Made by a program: the position numbers and the translations under genes. Below are positions 51,322-63,245 of a stretch of 64,000 nucleotides of DNA, piece by piece. The notes below the pieces were generated by a model that ran no database searches, was not told the origin of the DNA, and saw only the letters and a list, made by a program, of their open reading frames with translations. The stretch is from contig CAUWAG010000004.1 of the NCBI GenBank assembly GCA_963556695.1, positions 3,100,001 through 3,164,000 of the forward strand, in the 5' to 3' direction. Within the stretch, counting starts at the first letter, position 1; each line of letters starts with the position of its first letter. The DNA is from Anthostomella pinea (Eukaryota; Ascomycota; Sordariomycetes; Xylariales; Xylariaceae).

Positions 51322-52533
51322 CTGGCATGATGACAATTCCTCACACCTGAACTTTTTGATGACGTCTGGGACCCCTGAATATCAGGAAAGGCGGACTAAC
51401 ATTCAACTGCAATCGGGATATCCAGACTGATAGACAGGGTGGGTGCTAAAGGCCTCGGTGGCCAGTTGAGAAGACGAGGAGTCTTGCCATTTTCAAGCGA
51501 GCATTGCGGGCCCCCAAGAAGGTACCGCAGAAGTACCATGGTAAGCTGTAGCGTTGACCTGTTAGGATAAAATGCTTGTTAGCCATCGAGTCTCCAACAG
51601 CGGCACGTTTCTGACTCCCAACAAACTGGACCCATCTCTGTCTAGACTCGTGAGCCGCTGAGGGCTTGGACTCTGGTAGTAGGCTACCGGCTCTCGTTCG
51701 GACTGCGGCTTTCCAAGTCGCCTGGGCTAGTCGCCATGTTTTTCGTGCTGCCGATCCAGTGATTCGATGACGATGCACCGGTATGCGCATCCCGCCGCCT
51801 CCTCCCTCCAGGGTCTTGGACCCTATCAGACGGACAGCTGTACACCACCTACTCGGCAGGGGTTATCGGTATACCTTCCTCATACCATCATGCTCCATGG
51901 CCCGTCAGGCCGTCCATGATGCCATACTCCCAGCAAAAGGCGGTCAAGTTGGCAAACGGACCTGCCACAGCTGAGGAAGAACACAACCACCATCGTCAAC
52001 ACCGCAACACCACTTGATATCATCGACCAATCCCGGCCTCAACATCTGTATTCATAATCATCACCTAAGCCCGACAATGCCCGTCCCAAAATCCATCCAG
52101 CGCAGTTGACGGGCATAGAGGCGTTGCAATCCCTCATCTCCTGCCTGCCGCTCCTTGCAGCAGTGAGGGCGTACCTCGTCATCCCTACTCGGTAGGTATA
52201 CAATCGCCTCCCAACGCCACGGTTTCACCATCCCAAGCAACCAGACCTGATACCGCGGGATCGGGACCAGACTTCGATCGAGCCCAAGCTGCTGCATTGT
52301 CTGTCAGGGGTCGTGCTTCTGGTAGAGAATGGGATTGGTCAGGGCGTTCAGGGGCTGGCGTCGGACGTCCGGTGGGCCTCGTCAGCCTTTTGCCTTCTGG
52401 CCAGATTCGTCGCTTTATGCGTTGCCGGTTGTCTAATTGAATTGGAAACAGTAACGCCAAAGCCCAAAACGTTACAGATTTTCTTGGAAAAGACTTGTAT
52501 GGCGCCGCCGTGGCATGGCATGTGGGAGTGCCG

Positions 52534-52607
52534 GCTTGGCGAACGCGTGGTGCGGTGAGTCGGCGTATGTGCTTGGCGAACGCGTGGTGCAAGTAAGTTG
52601 GTGTATG
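52534..52607. repeat. 37-bp tandem duplication
   Basis: GCTTGGCGAACGCGTGGTGC occurs at 52,534 and again at 52,571; the rest of each unit is similar (GGTGAGTCGGCGTATGT against AAGTAAGTTGGTGTATGT). Confidence 0.85.
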
Positions 52608-52999
52608 TATCTCGAGTAATGTGTGTGGGGGTTGGTTTTTCGGTTTGTGCATGGTATTATTGAGGTATGAGAGGGAGAGGGTGAATGATGGCATCACTGT
52701 AGTTGAGACAGATATTCATTGTCCAATGACTGACTGGCTACGTTTACTCGGGCGTAGGGCGAGGAAGACGCTATTGCGCATCGAGAAGGTTTGAGAAGGC
52801 GTGGAATAATCCTAAGATGTCTGCCTCTATTTAAGTGCAGTAGTATGATGATGACTATCGTGATGAGTGCACATAGAATAGTTGTATCAATGTGTTGAAC
52901 GGATATATTCTGTATCTAGAAACAGCCCCTATACCAAAACGTGATACCGCTGTATATCCAATACGTCCGTACCATCCAGTGGTACGGCGGTGACATCCC

Positions 53000-55099
53000 C
53001 TACCAACCGAACTGCTCGCAGTGGAGCTCGACAGCAGGCCCATCGACGCTGATACAACTAGCCGTAGTATTCCTCACAACATCCAACAGGCCGTTGGGCC
53101 CACACGCAGCGATCAGTATCCTCTGGTCCTTGCCAACGGACCGCACCGCGGCCCTGATCAGCCCCTCCGTGTCAGGCCGGCCGTGTATGAGCGTTAGATC
53201 AGAAGAGCTCGTCGTGGCTGAGGTTGGCTCCATTTGACGGTATACCTCCTTGATTTCATTTTTCTCAGAATCGAGAGACACAGGCGAGACGGGTGATGTC
53301 GGTCCGCTAATCACTGGGTACTCTGCATTCTTCTGTATCGGTAAGATTGGGGAGTGGCCACTGGAGGTATCGGATAGCGCGCTACCGGTACTGCTGAAAG
53401 GCGAAGTGGTCGTAAGCTTCGTGAGATGGACCTTTAGGGCAATCCTTGGAGCGTGACTGTGCATTCGGAGATTGTTCAGGTGCTGTGTGAACCATAACAG
53501 ATTGTCTGGATGCAAGTCAGAGGGTGCTTGGAGAGACGTTGCTTATATGCAGAGGTGCGTACTGTATTCTCTGATGGCCCAGATGAAGTCAATCTGCTGC
53601 CTCGAATCTTCAGTCATCCTTCGGAGCATGTCCGCAGCCAGGCCGAATGTGAAAGTAGCACCCGCTCCGCCTGCCACCAAGACTACCTTATCATAGTCCA
53701 TGGGGTCAGGTAAGGTACCGTAGGGGCCTTCGACTGAAACCTTCAGACTTCGTCCGGAATTTCGAGCAGCGTAGTCGTGAAGATCCTTCGTGAAGCCACT
53801 GTAGGTGTTGACGATGAGTTCGAGGGGGTCACTAGCGACAATGGTAAAGGGGTGTGTCTCAAAGGCACGAATCTGCGGAAGCCAGACGTAGCAATGCTTT
53901 CCAGGTCGTGCACGGAACAAGTGCTTCTTGATGACTATCCGTGTGCCGCCATTGGGCAGGGCGTAGATCTCGGCCTCGTTGTTGATGCTGTTGTAGACTA
54001 GCCGGCCGAAGCGAATGAGTCGATCAGCGAACCACATGGCCGCGATCAGGACGGTCACGATCAGGATTTTGAATTTCTCGAAGCTTGGCCGGTGTAGGCC
54101 CAGAGCAACGACGATGACGACGAAGAGCACCAGATGGACGATGTAGAACAGCTCGTAGTTGAGTCGCCTCAGAATCGTGCCGGCAAGGACCGTGGAGAGC
54201 GTGGCGAAGCCGAGCACGATGCCGGCATTGACTATCTCCAGGTGGAGAACTTCCCACTGCTCTGCTTTGATGAAGTACGCGGGGTAGATGGTTCCATGCA
54301 GTATAGCATCTGTTAGAAAGTAGGAGTCAGTGACCGTTTTTTCTAGATATTAACGCGAGAAGTAAGAAGCCATTAGGCTGTCGTCTCGTGGGAGAAAGCT
54401 CCTGAGGATACTTGGATAGAAGATCGCCCCAGACACGGCTTGAGGGCAAATAAAGTCCCCAGGATATACATACAGAGAAGCGTCGTGTATCCAGCAATCT
54501 GGTGTAGACCGTTCAGGCGCTCGTAAGAATATGCTGTGAGGAAAGCGAGTGGGGTGTTCTTCAGAGCTAGGAAGACCACCAAGGCCATATTTCCCGCCGC
54601 CATCCTGGTTCCAAAGCGTTAGTATAACACTAGAAAGAATGTATGGCTTCACTCACCATCCAAACCGGGCCGCCAGATCAGTAGGCTGAGAGACGTCGAT
54701 TCGATAGAAACTGAAGGTGGCATTCAGAGCCACGAAGACGGTCACGACCATGGCATGTCCGACGGACGTGAATCCAGGGAGTCGTCTGATGAACATTCTT
54801 CGTACAGCTCTGGAGTATACCGTTAGCGGTAGACATGTTGTTATGATATTCTGATCTCACCTTGACAGAGCGACGAAAGGGTACAACACCGCGGATCGTG
54901 ACCACTGAAGCCGGACGGCCGTGTAGCGTAGCCAGTGAGCCACGATGAAAATGCCGATGAGGACACTCAGGTAGATGGAATATTGAGTCAGGACCGCTGC
55001 GTTATCTTTCTGTCGTGCCGCCAACCACGCTGCTAGTGCCGCCGCAGCCTGAGCACCGCCATCTGCAGCCCTGGCTGAGACCTGTGTTGACGATGACAT
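53000..55099 (-). CDS. Ferric/cupric reductase (FRE family), 591 aa, five exons
   Basis: Membrane flavocytochrome that reduces extracellular Fe3+/Cu2+ using cytosolic NADPH. Exons 55099-54861, 54809-54657, 54604-54474, 54309-53563 and 53505-53000 join in phase by GT-AG introns of 51, 52, 164 and 57 nt. The core has two pairs of haem-ligand histidines, each 14 residues apart: H165/H179 (HQIAGYTTLLYAILH, restored by splicing) and H233/H247 (HLVLFVVIVVALGLH). Next come the FAD site HPFTI (327-331), the NADPH site GGAGATF (388-394), and the C-terminal CGPNG (558-562) with a final FGW typical of the family. Several membrane segments precede and surround the histidines (for example SVLIGIFIVAHWL near residue 50). 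A Ser/Thr/Pro-rich insert of about 70 residues interrupts the NADPH-binding domain at about 445-520. There is no evident signal peptide. I see no clear iron-regulator (GATA-type) site upstream. Confidence 0.93.
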
Positions 55100-58000
55100 T
55101 GTTTCCTCAGGAGGTAGTGAGGAACTGCGCCTAATAGTCTTCGATGTAGTACGTCTGGGTGCACGATCGTGTGGCTCGATATAGGGGTTATTGTTGGACG
55201 AGGTAGTCGACCCGCGATGTACTGTGAGTCCACCAAAGCGTATGGGGTATATGAGAAGAGGGGAGACTCTGAAGAAGTAGCAACAAGCCTATAAGTACCA
55301 GAGCCTTTGTATGAAGGCAAGGTAGGTAGTATGACGGTCTAGACCAGATTCCATCGAGTGGGAAGCCCCTGGCAATCGATCCATCGAGCCATGGCTTCCA
55401 TCACTGATGCATGAAACCTTGGCAGATATCATACCGGTGCCAGTGGGCTCGCAGAGCGAGTCGAACCTTCTCTCTCTCTGGCTTGGCTTGTGGGTAGTCC
55501 CCAATGCCACGATAGACGAAAGTCCATATCCCGGATAAGCAATCCTGGAGGTATCGGGGGTTGAGTTCCCACACGATTCCTCCCGAGGGTCTCGATCATG
55601 ATCACCGTTACATGTATATCAACGATCGGCGCCGAATTTATTCATGGCACTGGGGTAGCACACACGTTACAGGACTATGTATAGTCGGCCAAACATTGGA
55701 GGATCAAGTCGGTCCTGATGAGAGTATGGTAGGGTAGGCTCTGAGCCGTGCCCAATTATGCAGAGATGTGGTTGCAGGAGGCTAGACTGAGAAGGTACCG
55801 TCAATGTAGTCGAAGTGACATCGTTGCAGGGGCTACGTGACTGTCTTGCACAACGAGCGTGGGCAATCAGGGCTGGAGTCACGGGGGGGGGAGGTGTGCC
55901 ATGTTAAAGTGGATGGATTTTTAGACTCTTGGCTTCCAGGGGAGGAGGAGAAATGGCGCCATCGTCACTGTGGGATGCTGCAGGATTCGCATCGGGCGTT
56001 GTTGTCGCCGTGGTACTGGAGACTGGGCTATTTTCGCCTCCAGATCATGGTAAAGGACGTCGATAGAATTCGGCTACGGAAGGTAAACGGGCCGCGAGAA
56101 AACATACCTAACCGACGACGATGAATTTTGCTGTCCTAGAATACCGCGAGGGTAGAGCCATAGATCGATCCCTGTCAGTCGGCCCTGATTCGATCTGATG
56201 CGATTGTTTCTCCTTGTTCCTCTTCTGCTTCACGCGCTTGTTCTCTTTTCTTGACAGCCTTGTCTTGGCATTAAAGATGATTTCAGGGTATTATTGACCG
56301 CCAATCTAGGTAAAAAGTCGACGTTTCATGTTTCATCCGCGTCAGTTTCTCCCCGGACTTCTCTTGGCCGCTGCCGGGCCTGTATCCCGATTGGGACGGG
56401 GACGATCCCTCCTCGATTCCCTCCTCGATGCGGGGCTTCCCCTGGACGTCCGTCATTGGAGCTTCAAGTTCAGATTGTTTCGACAGATCAACGTGGCTGT
56501 TTTCATAGATATGTTCTTGGCCTATCCAAGATGGTGTACGGATCATGTTCTCGGGCGTTTTAATGCCCAACAAATACCTTTGACCGTCTATACCAGGTAA
56601 CCATTATTGACAGGGGTGACTTGACCCTACGGATACGTTAATGTTACAGAGGTGGCGTAGGAATAGACGCGAGTTTTGCATATACACTACAAATAAGAAA
56701 AGAACATGATCGATGCAGGGAACATGGTATACCCGCCGAGGTATCTGCACCTAGCCGTCAGGCCGTTAATCTCTAACCAACGTTGCGTTCCCCATGGATA
56801 GATGCTCCAAAGGTTGATTGAGTGCGTCTGGTCTCTGGTTCGCCTACCGACGTGGCCATCCAGTTCGGCCGAGTAGGCAATTATCAGCAATGGTCAGCAG
56901 CACACCAGCAGCTTCATGGCCCTCAGCTGCCCTCCTGAGCCCCTTATCTCTCGAGTGTCGCCGAGACAACTTCGTTCAAGACATGAACCTTGATCTTCAA
57001 GACGGAGGCTTTCAGCCTTCTATCCTCGGGCGGCTTAATTGTCCGAAGCACAGATCTACTTGTTCTACAGGACCTCACATCGGGCGACTATTGGCTTGAG
57101 GCACGACATTTGCACATGTCAGCTTCAAGGCCAGTGACGACTGTTGGGGGGAAAACGAAAGCCCATTCCCTCATTCGCCAGCCCTGATATTTCAAGCTTT
57201 TCACAGCGCATACGCGGGTCGCATCGCCCCTGGTCATCTGATCCACAGACCTGATAAAGCCCCTGTCAAGAGTCCCGTTCAGGCAGTTCCGAGGCACGGA
57301 ACCTTATGTCAGATCACGGGATAACGAGGGATACCATCTGGCAGGGTCTAGATCTCTTCGATGCGATGTTGACATCAGAACCATCCAGCACACCTGTTGA
57401 GCGGTACCATCGCGGTATGTCGCGTGACTTGTGATGGTAGCTTGCCGTCACCTTCTAAGTTGGTCCTGGTCTTGACTCCGTGGCCGACGAACAAAGCAAC
57501 TTCACGCACTTTCTGCTTGGTGCCACGTTGAGGTCGTCCTGCCGACTGAACCAAGTTCCTGGCATTAACAGCAACTACATGGATGCGCAAGCAAGCGGTC
57601 GCCGCCTTCACATGCTATTTACCGCACGTCGCAGTGCCAGACCGCCGTCCTGTCGTCTGGTCCTTCAACCTTAGCTGCCCAAAGCGGTGAAATTTTCCGG
57701 ACGGTGGCAGATTCCGCAACGGCACGCAAGATCTCACTAAGCATTGCTCAGCATCTTTGTAAGACACCGTGACATGATACATCTGGTCCCGCTATGGATC
57801 ACATCATCGTGGTAGTCGTCTATCCCCACAGGTTGTAAACTCTCCAACAGACGGCGCACCATGCGAATCACCTGACAAAACGTGGGCGCCGATATTACAT
57901 AATGCGACTTCGTTAGCGATGTCGAATGGGAACCTAGACTCCAGGGGCGAAGTCAAGGTTTACCCCAACCCTCCTATATTGGCTGCCACCCGTTACCGTG

Positions 58001-58594
58001 TAACGTGACCCTATCCTGGAGTAGTCTTAATCTAGAGCAAAAGCTCCTACAGGTCAACAACTGACACAAGCTTTACTTAAACCGTAATCTCGGGTCCTGG
58101 ACGCCGTCGGCGGCATTTGCCACTACATGCAGACGCAAGGCCGGCATTGGCAGGCCGAGCCGACGTCGATGTCATATGTAAAAGTCGGTCAGTTGGCTGG
58201 TCAACTTGGAGGCATATTAAAACAATTTGGAGCCTTGTCAATGAGCTGTGGTCAGCTGCCTACCGGTACCTGCCAGTAAAGAGTAACGGAATAGTTACCC
58301 TTTCTGGTCAGCCCACAACTTCGCCGCCGACATGATCCAATAGAAAGTGACCGGATAGTCACCCGATTTGCTTCTATATGTCATATCGCTGGGCTTTAGG
58401 TACGGGTGGGCGCATGTGCAGAAGGTACAAACCGATATAACTGAGTATTTGGAATTCCAGAACTATCGGAACAACTCCAAGCAGGTTTCAAAGCAAAAGC
58501 AACCAGATAAACACAACACGTGTCAGGCCAATATAGCCTCGCATGACAAGACGCCGCCTCCCTCTCTCCTCCTCCGCGCCAAGGTCTACATGTC
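55100..58594. other. Intergenic, about 3.5 kb, no gene supported
   Basis: Left part: promoter of the reductase gene. The remainder has short frames only. One minus-strand frame at 56,283-56,573 has protein-like text (GIKTPENMIRTPSWIGQEHI) but no start codon or domain. Confidence 0.45.
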
Positions 58595-60871
58595 TCACCA
58601 TCCAAGGCACCCAGGTAGGTACTCACCGCCGCCCGTAGCCGCGACCGGAGCCGGAATGACATTGGGATCGAGGTAGGTACTACGGATCCTGTTGATCTCG
58701 TTCCTCGTCGGCTCGTCCGTGACAGTGGCTTCGAGGACCTGGTACTCCCTCGCAGCGCCGAACAGGTTGTCGAGGTAGGCGCGGCGGTGGTTCCTGTAGG
58801 TCGCCGTGCGGCGGTCGACGCGCCTCTCCAGCTCCTCTTCCTCGTAGAGCTTCAGGTCCATCTTGATCTGGGCGTCTGTCAGTGGACGGGCGTTGGCCAG
58901 ATCCCGTCTGAGGTTGACGATGGTCAGACGGGCAGTCGCGAGTTCCTTCTTGAGCTCAATGGTAGCAAAACCGGGGAATTTGCCCTTCAGACTGCCGGCC
59001 GGGGCTACGAGGTCGTTGATGGCCTCAGCCAGGTCCGCTGTGTTGCACACGAGTCCTAGAGCCTTGTACAGGGCGTCTACTGCGTGGCCGACAGCTCCCA
59101 ACTTCCTCCACGCCGCTTCGACAAGCTCCCAGAACCGTCGAAGGTCATCGCTGTCTCGGACAACCACTGCGACGGCCGTTCTCTGCAGCTGCTGGTTTCG
59201 AACTGTGATATCCTTGATCTGGCGCTTCAGCCTGTCGATAGCCTTTCGAAGCGTGGCTTCCTTGATCTGGTCTGGCTTCATAGCGGCCTGCGCCCGATTC
59301 AAGTCTTCCAGCAACTCCCTGATCCGGTCCTTCAGGCGGATGATTTCATGATTCAGTCCGTTCTCGATGCTGTCGCGCTGCGCCAACTTCCGTCTCAGGG
59401 CCTTGAGTTCCTCGGGAATATCGGCGGGATCAACGCCCTTGGAAGCCTTGCAAGCCACGAGTTCGGCTTTCAGCTCCTCAATCCGTTCGTTTAGCTCGAC
59501 GACATCCTCTTCTGGGTCGTCCTTGTCCTCCTCACAAGCCTTCAGCTTGTCTTGGAGCTGTTTGAACTGCTTGCGGAGATCTATGAGCTCCCAGACGTCT
59601 TTTGTTTGTTTGCTGTTCATATGTTTCTGGAGTTCGTAATGTTTGTCGAGATCGTGATAGTCTTTCTTGAGCTTCTCGAGTTCTGCTTCGAGCTTTTTTA
59701 TTTCTGCCTTGAGTGCCTTATCATCAGAGCCACCCTTTCCGTCCGACTCTTTGATAGTGGCTGCTGCAAGCTCCTCATTGAGACGGGCAATCCGTTTATC
59801 GGCGTCAAGGGCTGCTTTCTGGGCCGCTTCAAGTTGGTCCTTGAGATCCTTCTCTCTGTTGCGTAGATCATCGTACTTCTGTTCTAGTTCTCTATAAGCC
59901 TTGTACTGCTTGGCCATAGAGTCAAGAGCCATCCCTGCCGGGATAGCATCTTTATCGAAGAGTCCCCCGGGGATGACATGTAAGGGATTGTCTAAACGAG
60001 CGTCTAAGCTCAAGGAATCCTTTTGGACGCCGTCATCGCCTTCCTCCTCCGAAGAGTCGTCCTTGGCTTTCTTGGCTGCCTTCTCCAGGTCATTAACCTG
60101 AGCTTGGAGAGTCTTTCCGTGCTTTTGGCAGTCTTTCAGTTCGCCTTGCAGCTTTTCAAGCTGGTCCTTGAGGTCATTGTTTTCCTTCGTCAAGGACTCG
60201 TTTTCACTCTTGAGATCGGAATTCTCCTTTTCCAATTTAGGGTCTGAACTGCTGGCCTGTCCACTGTCGAGCTGCTTCTTGAGGTCCTTGATGGTCTTGT
60301 CTTTGTCGGCAACGTCCTTCTCAGCTTTCGCTCTGAATGAGACAACGAGTGGAATTGTGCCCTCATATTCCGCCACGAGGCGATTGAAGTAGGCGATAGG
60401 GACGTCCGTCTTCCCTCGAAGCTCAACCTTAAGTGCTTCAAGCCAACTCCCGCCGCGGACCTTTCTGATCTTGGCGGCGATGCGGTCCTGCTCATCCTGT
60501 GGCACTGTCTTCCCCCTCATTTTCTCAAGTTCTGTGATCTGCCTGTCGATCTCCTCCTCCACCGATTCCCCGACTTGGTCTTCTGGGTCAAGAGGACCCT
60601 TTTTATATTGTTCCGCGTAGTACTTGCGGGTTTTCTCCCCGTCCGTTTTCGGGTCGAAACCAGGGGGCGGAAGAGAGAAGCCTGCTTTGGTTCCTGGAGG
60701 ATCTGGCGATGTAGGCGCTTGATTGGCAGTTAGCTTAGCTTGGGACTGCTGGTACTGCTAGGGTTACCAGCAGTCGAACTGTGACAGTGGTCTCGTTGAA
60801 GCGCCCCGTGGCAAAGGTGAAAACTTACTGTTTCGACCACTCTGGTCTGAGTCAGATCCTGGTTGAGACAT
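58595..60871 (-). CDS. Long coiled-coil protein, about 720 aa or more; 5' end unresolved
   Basis: No family recognised. The main exon is 60757-58595 (QYQQSQAKL ... to TGA). After a Pro-rich start (FSLPPPGFDP) and KYYAEQYKKGPLDPEDQ, nearly the whole protein is charged heptad-type coiled coil: long runs of K/E/D/L/Q such as KTIKDLKKQLDSG, EKLQGELKDCQK, LKAEIKKLEAELEKLKKDY and ELNERIEELKAEL, broken by an acidic SSEEEGDD segment and a short PGGLFDKDAIPAG linker. The C-terminus is less coiled (PNVIPAPVAATGGG). A likely first exon is 60871-60829 (MSQPGSDSDQSGRN) with a consensus GTAAGT donor, but its phase does not match the acceptor CCCTAG before 60757. A GTGAGT donor at 58626 suggests a further 3' exon, in which case the given stop is inside an intron. 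Such proteins often serve as structural or tethering factors; no specific role can be assigned. Confidence 0.68.
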
Positions 60872-61939
60872 TCTCGCTTCACTGGGCCGTCCAATGGCGA
60901 TGATACTTGGTGCAGAGCTGTCTGGGTAAGATGAGCAATGTAGGCCTCTCCTAGTCGAGGGAGGTCTAAGTACTTTTCCTGGTTGATTCAGTATCGATAT
61001 GGAAAGGATGAAAGCAAAGCATCACACTTATACCTGTTCTGTATCCGTCAAGTTCGCTCTTTGTTCCAATTCTGCCGCACTGGGGAGAAGGAGTCTATGA
61101 GACAATCGCGTTATGCCTAATTCGACCAGCAACTAACCAAGTTGACGCCTGCGTAAGGGGACGAAGAGGTGACGTGAATAGAAGACTTTCTTTCACTCAA
61201 AAGCTGCATACCACACCAAAAGGAATTGAGGCATAGAGCAACCGTTTCGGGACGCATCTAGCATATCTAATTACTCGTCCCTTCCATTGTCTTGTGACTA
61301 CTTGACAAGCCGAGAAAAAGCTCCCACTTCATTTTCGCGCACTAATAGAAACATAAGGGTTTAATCGCATGGCTCATACAGGGCTTCAGAAGGATCGATT
61401 CAGGGGTTGTCCACTTGACCAACGAGGTCCACTGCTCTGAACATAATGGTATCTCAGCTGTTGCATCGCGAGATCGTTGGATTGTTTAGAGTGGGAACAG
61501 GAAAGCCATTTACCGCTTTTGATATATTTATTACAGTGGAGCGAACGGGAGATCGGCTTATTCGCTCCCCGTGAAGGCAACATCAATAGACCGATGGATG
61601 CGATCAGGATGCCAGGAATCCGCCACTGTCCACACGGTTAGCTAGGTGCCTTGTCGGTACCTCCAAGGAAAGACGAACTCTTGCGCAACCATGAGAAGGA
61701 TGCACTATCCCCGAGGTCCTCTTGGCGACGTGGCCTTGGCGTGTAGGATTTGATGCTCGAATCAAGCATCACTAGTGCTCCTAAACAACTCTCTACGTAC
61801 CTACTCAAACCTGTACATACATCCCACCCTATAATTCATGATGAATCACTGACAACCTCTGCACAGTACTGCCAGCAGACACTCAGACACTCAGACACCC
61901 TTAGACTGTCACCCAGAGCCAGACCTGTTGCGAGTTCCA
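60872..61939. other. Divergent intergenic region
   Basis: About 1.07 kb between the 5' ends of the coiled-coil gene (minus) and the secreted metallopeptidase-like gene (plus); presumably holds both promoters. No gene seen. Confidence 0.5.
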
Positions 61940-62854
61940 ATGCACACCCCGTTGAAACTTGCGCACCTCTGCTACGCCCTGTTCGTTGGGCACTCACTAC
62001 TCGTCGGTGTAAGCGGAAGAGCTGCACATCCTTTGCCGCCAACCGCCAACCTCGTCACACGACATGGCGACAAGAACTTTCCGACCAACATCCGTAACAG
62101 CGGAATATATCTTAACGATCCTCAACAGGGCGGAAAGCTGCTCAATGAACAGGGCAGCGGCGGGTTCCAAGACGCCCTTACCTTCATCGAAACAGCCATA
62201 TCGAACAGTGGGCCGGATGTGAGCATGACGATATACAAGAAATACTTTAACGAATTCGACCACCACCGCGTCATGCGTGTTCTGGAGCGTATTAGTGACG
62301 CGCACTACGGAACGTGTGGCAAAACAGCTCAGCTGTTTTGCCACAAGGGAAGCATGGAAATGAGCAACATCCAAGCCAGTGCCAGCAGGTTGCGACAAGC
62401 GCTCGCTCAATTAGAAGCACGAGATGCGGACAGGCCGAATTTGATATTTGGTGAACGCGCATGGGAGTACCAAATCACTGGCGAGTTGGACGACGGCATT
62501 TGCGAACGGCTGGATGCAGCTGGGCTGCAAGACCGAACGCACCGCTTCCTGGCAACCATCATACTACACGCGTACTTGTAAGTATTCCCACCGCCACGAG
62601 GGAACCCGGTACTGTCCGGGCTATCATCGTTAGACCTAAGCTGACTCGTTCGATTTCCCCTTCCCAGCCATTGGAACAAGCTGTTTCACGGCATTATGCA
62701 TGAGATGATGGATTTGGCGGTTTCTTACAAAGCGACGAGAGCACTGAACAAGGAGAAGGCGGTTTATAATGCGGAAAGCTACGCATGCTTCTTGAAGGAA
62801 CTGTACCTGACCTTGAGATGTGGGAAGGAGGAGGGATGGGATCTGGGCGATTGA
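61940..62854 (+). CDS. Secreted protein resembling M35 deuterolysin/aspzincin metallopeptidases, 274 aa, two exons
   Basis: Exons 61940-62577 and 62668-62854 join in phase by a 90-nt GT-AG intron (HAYF codon split). The N-terminus from ATG 61940 (MHTPLKLAHLCYALFVGHSLL) is a signal peptide. The C-terminal half has H-E in GIMHEMMDLA (H224, E225), then YNAESYACF (246-253). The spacing and the NAxSYAxF text resemble the aspzincin (M35, lysine-specific/deuterolysin-type) group, where HExxH carries two zinc-binding histidines. Here the second histidine is Asp (D228), and I do not see a clear GTxD motif for the third ligand. Cysteines at about C123, C131, C186, C252 and C264 suggest disulfides. It may be a divergent peptidase, a non-catalytic relative, or an effector. 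The assignment rests on these short motifs only. Confidence 0.55.
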
Positions 62855-63245
62855 AGGTTGCCATGTCGACGAAGCGGCGTTAGTCAGAGGAAACTGCACA
62901 CCAGCTTCGTTGATCCCATGTTCTCATCGCATCCTTCTCCACGGTACACACTCAGTCGTCACTGATGTCAATGCTGTATTCACCACATGTGACATAACCT
63001 CGTAGTGAGGCGGAGAGTGCATAGAAAAAGCAACCCAGCCAAGGGTAGCTGCATGAGCCCCTTGGCTCCTGACACATCCCAGGACCTGCATATCTCAGTC
63101 GGCAAAACTTCACAACGTGTATCTCGGACCTCCAGGATGAATCTCGCGACACACAAGCACCCTCTAACGGACACATCCTCACATACATATCTCCATACCT
63201 AAGCCTAAGTTACCCGAGAAGATCACAGTCGCACAGCCATCTATC
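62855..63245. other. Intergenic region
   Basis: About 390 bp between the metallopeptidase-like gene and the rhomboid gene, same strand. No gene seen. Confidence 0.5.

Larger units (their letters stand above)
43938..52999. other. About 9 kb without a supported gene
   Basis: Despite near-average base composition there is no frame with a recognisable domain, signal peptide or exon-like pattern that I could defend. Open frames up to about 200 codons overlap on both strands. Visible structure: a G-rich tract at 44,534-44,584, a doubled TTTACACTG at about 46,789-46,806, an inverted-repeat cluster at 48,104-48,191, a telomere-like repeat at 51,303-51,321 and a 37-bp tandem duplication at 52,534-52,607. 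The rightmost few hundred bases are the 3' flank of the reductase gene. Confidence 0.45.

Noticed and set aside
52185..52697. 170-codon minus-strand frame near the 37-bp repeat
   Set aside because: Low-complexity, no domain, and overlaps the tandem duplication; kept out for lack of support.
56283..56573. 96-codon minus-strand frame with protein-like ending
   Set aside because: Possible C-terminal exon of a lost gene, but no ATG, no upstream exon and no family match that I can justify.
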